Shown here in pieces: positions 7,052 to 10,989 of a stretch of 10,989 nucleotides of DNA. Position 1 is the first letter of the stretch. Each line of letters starts with the position of its first letter. The stretch covers positions 1-10,989 of the forward strand of contig QLUI01000031.1 in NCBI GenBank assembly GCA_018725345.1, written 5' to 3'. The position numbers were made by a program, and so were the translations under genes. A model generated the notes under the pieces. That model worked only from the letters and a program-made list of their open reading frames with translations. It was not told the DNA's origin and did not search any database. This stretch comes from Bacillota bacterium (lineage in GTDB: Bacteria; Bacillota; Dethiobacteria; Dethiobacterales; Dethiobacteraceae).

Positions 7052-7878
7052 GGGAGTGGATATTAAAGGTTGAAGGATTGACTAAAATTTACCCCGCCCC
7101 TGCACAGAATGGAAGAATTTGCCCGGAATGTTTAAAGTCAACAGCTAATAAATGTGTCTCTTGTGGTTCAACAATTGCTGTAGCTTCAGCGTCTTTTACA
7201 CTTTACCAGAGAGAAATACTAGGTGTTATGGGTGAGAGCGGCTCTGGCAAGAGCATTCTTGTCCGTAGTTTATATTTTGATATTATCCCAACTTTTGGCG
7301 AGGCATATTTGAACAGGGAAAGAAAAAATATATTCCAGCTTAATTCACAGGAGAAAAGAAGATTAAAAAATTTTAATATGGGAATAGCTTATCAAAATCC
7401 TCATTTGGGTTTGAATTTTGATATTAGTGCGGGAGGAAATGTTGCTGAGAAGCTGCTTGTGGCAAATTGGAGAAGCCATTCTAATATACGCAAACGCCTG
7501 ATAGATCTTTTTGAAAAAACGGAGCTTCCTTTAAACAGGATGGATGATTTTCCCTCTACTTTAAGCGGAGGAATGCAGCAGAGGATTCAAATAGCCAAAG
7601 CTTTAGCCAATAATCCTGAGATTCTTTTTTTGGATGAGCCTACCTCAGGATTAGATTTATCTGTCCAGGCGCGGCTTTTAGATTTAATCAAAGAGATTCA
7701 GCAGGAACTTAAAATATCTATGATTCTTGTTTCTCATGATTTAGGGGTGCTTAGATTGTTAGCTGACAGGATTTTGGTAATGAAAGAGGGCAGGATTATT
7801 GAATCAGGACTAACAGACCAGATATTAGAAGACCCTCAATGCCATTATACCCAGTTATTGGTTAATTCAATGTTATGA
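7048..7878 (+). CDS. phnK: C-P lyase ABC-type ATPase PhnK
   Basis: The 276-residue ABC ATPase binds the PhnGHIJ core in the cytoplasm; it is not a membrane transporter subunit. Walker A GESGSGKS is at 62-69, the signature LSGGMQQR at 172-179, Walker B ILFLDEP at 192-198 and the switch His at 230. ISAGGN (126-131), QNPHLGL and the C-terminal DPQCHYTQLLVNS identify PhnK rather than a generic oligopeptide-type ATPase. Residues 25-40 contain CPECLKSTANKCVSCG, a C-x2-C-x7-C-x2-C cluster inserted before the ATPase core that could bind zinc or iron-sulfur. E. coli PhnK lacks it; related cysteine insertions occur, to my recollection, in other bacterial PhnKs. It starts in the phnJ stop (ATGA). A gap of 61 bases separates it from phnL. 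Confidence 0.93.
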   Translation: MREWILKVEGLTKIYPAPAQNGRICPECLKSTANKCVSCGSTIAVASASFTLYQREILGVMGESGSGKSILVRSLYFDIIPTFGEAYLNRERKNIFQLNSQEKRRLKNFNMGIAYQNPHLGLNFDISAGGNVAEKLLVANWRSHSNIRKRLIDLFEKTELPLNRMDDFPSTLSGGMQQRIQIAKALANNPEILFLDEPTSGLDLSVQARLLDLIKEIQQELKISMILVSHDLGVLRLLADRILVMKEGRIIESGLTDQILEDPQCHYTQLLVNSML

Positions 7879-7939
7879 GCCCCGCCCTTCTCGCAAAAAT
7901 TGAGGTAAGTGGTGTAAAGTAGGGGGGAGAAAGAAGGCA

Positions 7940-8662
7940 ATGAAAGACATAATTCTTGAGGTGCGAAATTTAAGTAAAAACTTTAATCTTCATCTATTAG
8001 GAGATAAAGCTGTAGTTGCTTTTCAAAATGTCTCTTTTACCCTTAAAAGAGGAGAATTTTTGGGCATTGCCGGTAAAAGCGGTTCCGGCAAATCCTCACT
8101 TATTAAATGTATTTACCGCACCTATTTGACGACATATGGCGAGATTATTTATTACCCCGATAATGGAAATCCGATAGATCTAGCTTCCTGCCCTGATGAG
8201 GAAATTATTGACCTGAGGCGTAGGAAGATAGGATATGTGAGTCAGTTTTTTGGGGCTATTCCTAGAGTTAGCTGTGAGGATATAGTAACTCAGGCTCTCA
8301 TTCAACAAGGAGTAAATAAAGATGAGGCAAGAAATTCAGCCCAAAATATGCTTTCACGCCTTTTAATTCCGAAAAAATTGTTTGATGCTTACCCCTCTAC
8401 TTTTAGTGGTGGAGAAAAACAGAGGGTAAATATTGCCCAAGCTCTTGTTAAGGAAACAGAGCTCCTCCTTATTGATGAGCCAACTGCCAGTCTGGATAAG
8501 CCAGCGGGAGACATTGTATTAGAAGAGATTTTTAGATTGAAAAAGAGAGGAACATCAGTGATTGGCATTTTTCATGATGATAAGGAATTGAGGGGTTTTG
8601 CCGATAAAATTCTGGTTATGGAAGGTGAGAAGGGAGCAAGAATATATGAAAATGATAAGTAA
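7940..8662 (+). CDS. phnL: C-P lyase ABC-type ATPase PhnL
   Basis: The 240-residue second ABC ATPase of the C-P lyase system (E. coli 226) stacks on the PhnK-bound core complex. Walker A GKSGSGKS is at 45-52, the signature FSGGEKQR at 155-162, Walker B LLLIDEP at 175-181 with the following TASLDK, and the switch His at 212 in FHDD. The PhnL pattern is FSGGEKQRVNIAQALV plus a LIDEPTASLD. It lies 61 bases after phnK; GAAGG at 7933-7937 and a G-run at 7922-7928 precede the ATG. Its last 17 bases overlap phnM in another frame. Confidence 0.92.
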   Translation: MKDIILEVRNLSKNFNLHLLGDKAVVAFQNVSFTLKRGEFLGIAGKSGSGKSSLIKCIYRTYLTTYGEIIYYPDNGNPIDLASCPDEEIIDLRRRKIGYVSQFFGAIPRVSCEDIVTQALIQQGVNKDEARNSAQNMLSRLLIPKKLFDAYPSTFSGGEKQRVNIAQALVKETELLLIDEPTASLDKPAGDIVLEEIFRLKKRGTSVIGIFHDDKELRGFADKILVMEGEKGARIYENDK

Positions 8663-9806
8663 TGGCAAGATTGTTACTCCTGAAGGATTAGAGGATAAAA
8701 AGGTTCTCTTGATTAAGGATGGGAAAATTTTGAATATATGTTCTGCAGATGATCTATCCCTTGATGAGTTTGAGGTTATTGATGCGAAGGGTGATTATAT
8801 CATTCCCGGGTTAGTCGATATACATTGTGATGTTCTCGAATTCAAAATGTCTCCCCGGCCTAATGTAACAATCCCACCACCCTTGGCTTTATCCTATTAC
8901 GAGAAAGAACTGCTTAGCTGTGGAATAACTACCCAATTTCATGGGATTTACTGGGGAGATGTGCTTGAGAAACACAGAAGTCTTAAATTAGCCCAGGAAA
9001 TGATTAAGAAGATTTTAGATTATCGTGGAGCTGGAATTCTGAATCACAAGATATTCGTTCGCTTTGATATAGTTAACTGTGAAGCAAAAGATAAACTTTT
9101 GCATTTGATGAATAATAGAGTTGTAGATTTGCTTTCCTTTCAGTATCACCTGCCTGGCCAAGCCCAATTCAAAAACCTTAAGGCATTCAGGGATTACTAT
9201 ATAAAAGTAAGAGGCTGGACAGAACAAGAGTTGAAAGAGTTTATAAAGAAGTCTTCCGTCTTTGATGTTAAAGACAAAGATAAGATAATCGTATTAAGCA
9301 AGATTTCGCAAACCGCGGATAAGTTTAATATTTCTCTTGTCTCTCACGACGATGATAAACAAGAAAAGATTCAACTAATGAAAAATTTAGGAGCAAAGAT
9401 ATCAGAGTTTCCCATAAGCCTTGAAGCTGCCCTTTGTGCCAAAGAAAATAATATGTGTGTAGTAGTGGGCGCACCAAATGTTGTCCGGGGGGAATCATCG
9501 TGTGGTAATATTAGTGCCTTAAATCTAATAAAAGAAAAGGCTGCTGACATTATCTGTTCAGATTATCATTTGCCTTCAATGCTTTGTGCAACTATAAGAC
9601 TTTATCAGGAAGGAATTTTGAGCCTGCCTGAGGCTATCAATATGATAACTCTCAATCCGGCGAAAGCTACGGGATTGAAAGAAAGAGGAGCCATTCTTCC
9701 CGGCAAAGTGGCAGATATAGTTATTTTTAAATTAAGAGACAAGTTGCCGGAGATAACTAGGGTGCTTATTGGAGGAAGGAGTGTTTATAGTTATGAACCC
9801 CGTTAG
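8646..9806 (+). CDS. phnM: Alpha-D-ribose 1-methylphosphonate 5-triphosphate diphosphatase PhnM
   Basis: PhnM removes pyrophosphate from the ribose-1-phosphonate 5-triphosphate made by PhnGHI, giving the PhnJ substrate. From ATG 8646 it has 386 residues (E. coli 378) and the amidohydrolase-family fold: a small N-terminal beta domain, then GLVDIHCD (55-62; metal ligands His60 and Asp62), MSPRP (68-72), LVSHDDD (231-237), GAPNVVRG (275-282) and CSDYHLPS (304-311). The start is chosen for AGGGAG at 8631-8636 nine bases upstream; longer in-frame starts run deep into phnL. It is divergent: the segment corresponding to MDHSPGQ of E. coli reads FQYHLPGQ here, and GITT is followed by QFHGIYWGD. A hairpin directly after the stop probably ends the operon. 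Confidence 0.9.
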   Translation: MKMISNGKIVTPEGLEDKKVLLIKDGKILNICSADDLSLDEFEVIDAKGDYIIPGLVDIHCDVLEFKMSPRPNVTIPPPLALSYYEKELLSCGITTQFHGIYWGDVLEKHRSLKLAQEMIKKILDYRGAGILNHKIFVRFDIVNCEAKDKLLHLMNNRVVDLLSFQYHLPGQAQFKNLKAFRDYYIKVRGWTEQELKEFIKKSSVFDVKDKDKIIVLSKISQTADKFNISLVSHDDDKQEKIQLMKNLGAKISEFPISLEAALCAKENNMCVVVGAPNVVRGESSCGNISALNLIKEKAADIICSDYHLPSMLCATIRLYQEGILSLPEAINMITLNPAKATGLKERGAILPGKVADIVIFKLRDKLPEITRVLIGGRSVYSYEPR

Positions 9807-9808
9807 AA

Positions 9809-9838
9809 ATAAGACGCCAGAGGCGTCTTATGCATTTT
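9809..9838 (+). terminator. Probable rho-independent terminator of the phn operon
   Basis: ATAAGACGCC (9809-9818) and GGCGTCTTAT (9822-9831) form a perfect 10-bp stem with a 3-base loop, starting two bases after the phnM stop. A short T-rich tail (GCATTTT) follows. The T-run is brief, so termination may be partial, but position and symmetry fit the operon end and the change in base composition beyond it. Confidence 0.7.
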
Positions 9839-9882
9839 GGAGTCCTTATCTTCCCTCATCATTCTAAATTCTACCATTATAC

Positions 9883-9892
9883 GAGGAGGTGG
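9883..9892 (+). promoter_or_regulatory. Strong ribosome-binding site deciding a TTG start
   Basis: GAGGAGGTGG closely matches the anti-Shine-Dalgarno complement and lies four bases before the TTG at 9897. No ATG in this frame gives the complete phosphatase domain with such spacing, so the gene probably starts at TTG. Confidence 0.75.
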
Positions 9893-9896
9893 AAAA

Positions 9897-10760
9897 TTGC
9901 CGAATAGCTCCTTTGAACCTCTGGATAATATCCGCTTCGCAAAGTGCTTAACTTGGGTGGTTGAAGCCGGAGAAGTCTTGCGGGGAACGAAGAATCAACA
10001 AGCCATCTTTAAAGATGACGGCTCCCCGGCGACCGCCGCTGATTATGAAATCCGTGATCTTTTTCGAGCGAAGCTTAATACCCAGTTCCCCCAGGATGCC
10101 CTCAGCACCGAAGAAGACGAAGGAGAGGAAGAACTCCCGGAGAGCGAGTACCTGTGGATACTCGACCCGGTAGACGGAACGCTCAATTTCCTCCTCGGCA
10201 TTCCTTTCTACTCGGTCTCTGTGGGGATTTTCCAGGAAGCGGAGCCGGTGTTTGCCGTCGTTTACGATCCTGTGCACCGGCATCTTCTTGTAGCCCGGAA
10301 GGGCGAAGGAGCCTGGCTGAATCCAAACCCGGGAAAAAGTTTCCGGACTAACGGCCGGAGGCTTAAGCTGGAGGAAGCACCTTCGACGCCCCGCCCCATT
10401 ATGGCCCTTCGCCTGCCGTTTGAGACAAGTATCCCCTCATACGCTGAGAATTTACTGACTTCTCCCTATAAGTTCCGCTGGCTGGGCTCGACCTCTCTTC
10501 AAATCTGCTACTGCGCCCTGGGAGCCATTTCGGCCGTGGTTGATCATAAAGCCACCATCTGGGACATTGCTGGTGCGGGACTTATTCTGCTTGAGGCAGG
10601 AGGGTTCTTCAGGGACTTTGCACGAAACGAGATTTTCCCCCTCAGGGGAAACGCATTGCCGTCTTCTTTTTCCATTGTCGCCGCGGTTCCGGGGACATAC
10701 GAAACCCTCGCCAAGAAGGTGGAAAGCTCAAATCTTAACAATCTCTTAACACAGCCTTAA
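9897..10760 (+). CDS. Inositol monophosphatase-family phosphatase
   Basis: The 287-residue Mg2+-dependent, Li+-sensitive-type phosphatase belongs to the FIG superfamily (inositol monophosphatase, CysQ, archaeal-type fructose bisphosphatase). Metal and catalytic motifs are present in order: DGSPATAAD (41-49), Glu72 in STEED, the hallmark DPVDGTLNF (90-98) and WDIAGAGLILLEAGG (222-236). The spacing fits a full-length enzyme. The substrate cannot be fixed from sequence; inositol-1-phosphate, 3'-phosphoadenosine phosphates or sugar phosphates are all possible. It lies after the phn terminator, has its own strong ribosome-binding site with a TTG start, and is GC-richer (34 of 60 bases at 10141-10200) than the phn genes. 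A link to phosphonate breakdown is therefore possible but unproven. Its last codons carry the Pho-box repeats. Confidence 0.85.
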   Translation: MPNSSFEPLDNIRFAKCLTWVVEAGEVLRGTKNQQAIFKDDGSPATAADYEIRDLFRAKLNTQFPQDALSTEEDEGEEELPESEYLWILDPVDGTLNFLLGIPFYSVSVGIFQEAEPVFAVVYDPVHRHLLVARKGEGAWLNPNPGKSFRTNGRRLKLEEAPSTPRPIMALRLPFETSIPSYAENLLTSPYKFRWLGSTSLQICYCALGAISAVVDHKATIWDIAGAGLILLEAGGFFRDFARNEIFPLRGNALPSSFSIVAAVPGTYETLAKKVESSNLNNLLTQP

Positions 10761-10774
10761 CCAAACCTTAAACT
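10734..10774 (+). promoter_or_regulatory. Probable Pho box: four 11-bp-spaced CTTAA(C/A) repeats
   Basis: CTTAAC occurs at 10734, 10745 and 10756, and CTTAAA at 10767, spaced exactly 11 bases apart. Read as TTAACA-type hexamers, they give TTAACA-N5-TTAACA-N5-TTAACC-N5-TTAAAC. This matches the Bacillus PhoP layout (TT(A/C/T)ACA repeats about one helical turn apart, four repeats) and is close to the cyanobacterial Pho box (PyTTAAPyPy(T/A) with three-base spacers). The array spans the 3' end of the phosphatase gene and lies on the coding strand of the downstream gene, about 20-60 bases before a plausible start site. The repeats are seen; the regulator is inferred. Confidence 0.72.
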
Positions 10775-10782
10775 TCTGCTGT

Positions 10783-10788
10783 TACACT
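10783..10788 (+). promoter_or_regulatory. Candidate -10 hexamer of the Pho-box promoter
   Basis: TACACT matches four of six positions of TATAAT and begins nine bases after the last Pho-box octamer. This is the usual arrangement where Pho repeats replace the -35 element. Transcription would start near 10795, leaving a leader of about 70 bases. Confidence 0.45.
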
Positions 10789-10789
10789 A

Positions 10790-10849
10790 TCGAGTAGCGA
10801 GTATTGAGTTCCGAGGATCTCAAAACCCATAACCCTGAACTCATAACTC
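10790..10849. repeat. Two blocks of degenerate heptamer repeats forming an inverted repeat
   Basis: Block 1 (10790-10817) is four heptamers: TCGAGTA, GCGAGTA, TTGAGTT, CCGAGGA. Block 2 (10822-10849) is four more: AAAACCC, ATAACCC, TGAACTC, ATAACTC. The blocks are roughly inverted with respect to each other: 10799-10810 can pair with 10838-10849 at 10 of 12 positions. The structure would lie in the mRNA leader of the following gene, just upstream of its ribosome-binding site (AAGGAGG, 10854-10860). Confidence 0.6.
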
Positions 10850-10867
10850 TAAAAAGGAGGGTCAGAA

Positions 10868-10989
10868 ATGGGCATGACCTACAGGATTTCGATTATCGGG
10901 AACGGAGGAGTCGGAGGGGCGATGGGGAAGGTATTCGCCAAGTATGGCTATCAAGTGATATTCTACGACGTTGATCAGGAGAGGCGAAA
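10868..10989 (+). CDS. NAD-binding dehydrogenase, N terminus only (possibly UDP-sugar 6-dehydrogenase family)
   Basis: Forty codons are visible before the right edge cuts the gene. The N terminus ISIIGNGGVGGAMGKVFAKY...VIFYDVDQER is a Rossmann beta-alpha-beta unit: glycine-rich loop G-x-G-x-x-G, then an acidic residue (Asp in FYDVD) at the end of strand two that favours NAD(H). The wording resembles UDP-glucose/GDP-mannose 6-dehydrogenases, but 6-phosphogluconate-type or prephenate dehydrogenases begin similarly, so the family is uncertain. The start is well supported by AAGGAGG seven bases upstream of ATG 10868. The Pho box upstream suggests induction under phosphate limitation. If it is a UDP-glucose dehydrogenase, that would parallel Bacillus tuaD, a Pho-regulated enzyme for phosphate-free cell-wall polymer; this is inference. 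Confidence 0.6.
   Translation, partial: MGMTYRISIIGNGGVGGAMGKVFAKYGYQVIFYDVDQERR

Noticed and set aside
7879..7939. Possible terminator or regulatory element between phnK and phnL
   Set aside because: CCCTTCTC and GGGAGAAAG are only loosely complementary and no T-run follows; the gap seems to hold only the phnL ribosome-binding region.
9837..9896. N-terminal extension of the phosphatase from TTG 9837
   Set aside because: It would start inside the terminator tail and place the strong GAGGAGGTGG inside the coding region; TTG 9897 fits that site.
9948..10283. 111-codon frame on the minus strand inside the phosphatase gene
   Set aside because: It is antisense to a gene with clear catalytic motifs and shows no family features or ribosome-binding site; a shadow frame.
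1..10989. CRISPR arrays, tRNA or rRNA genes, insertion-sequence transposases
   Set aside because: No evenly spaced long repeats, cloverleaf arms, rRNA motifs or transposase-like frames were seen on either strand.

Overview
The window is a phosphonate/phosphite utilisation operon followed by a separate, compositionally different region. All genes lie on the + strand. The order is phnD-phnE1-phnE2-ptxD-phnG-phnH-phnI-(small ORF)-phnJ-phnK-phnL-phnM, then a probable terminator, an inositol-monophosphatase-family gene, a probable Pho box and the first 40 codons of an NAD-binding dehydrogenase cut by the right edge.

Layout. Positions 1-96 hold the end of an open frame whose first 67 bases are an exact copy of the beginning of phnE1 (1214-1280). 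They look like the remnant of a truncated second phnE start. Positions 97-302 are a leader with a small inverted repeat and an imperfect duplication that carries a ribosome-binding site. Positions 303-2757 encode a lipoprotein phosphonate/phosphite-binding protein and two ABC permeases; no import ATPase (phnC) lies in the window. Position 2754 starts a phosphite dehydrogenase (ptxD). It is joined by 4-base overlaps to phnE2 upstream and phnG downstream, so it is an integral cistron of the operon. Positions 3767-9806 encode the carbon-phosphorus lyase core (PhnGHIJ), its two ABC-type ATPases (PhnK, PhnL) and the PhnM hydrolase. phnN, phnO and phnP are not seen. A hairpin at 9809-9831 follows phnM.

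Working model. PhnD with PhnE1/E2 (and an ATPase encoded elsewhere) would import reduced phosphorus compounds. PtxD would oxidise phosphite to phosphate with NAD+. PhnGHI attach ribose triphosphate to a phosphonate, PhnM removes pyrophosphate, and the radical-SAM enzyme PhnJ breaks the C-P bond with PhnK (and perhaps PhnL) assisting. One operon would thus cover both P(+3) sources, phosphite and phosphonates. The reactions are established for the families; their joint use here is inference from gene order.

Downstream, four CTTAA(C/A) repeats at exactly 11-base spacing (10734-10774), a -10-like hexamer and a strong ribosome-binding site precede the last gene. This is the arrangement of a PhoP/PhoB-activated promoter.

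Organism. The evidence suggests a bacterium, probably from an uncultivated or poorly sampled lineage. The indications are a lipoprotein binding protein, strong AGGAGG-type ribosome-binding sites, frequent AGA/AGG arginine codons and Pho-box repeats of the Bacillus/cyanobacterial type. No phylum can be assigned. The phn genes are AT-rich (22% and 43% GC in two hand-counted 60-base stretches) while the phosphatase gene is GC-richer (57% in one such stretch), so the operon may have been acquired horizontally.
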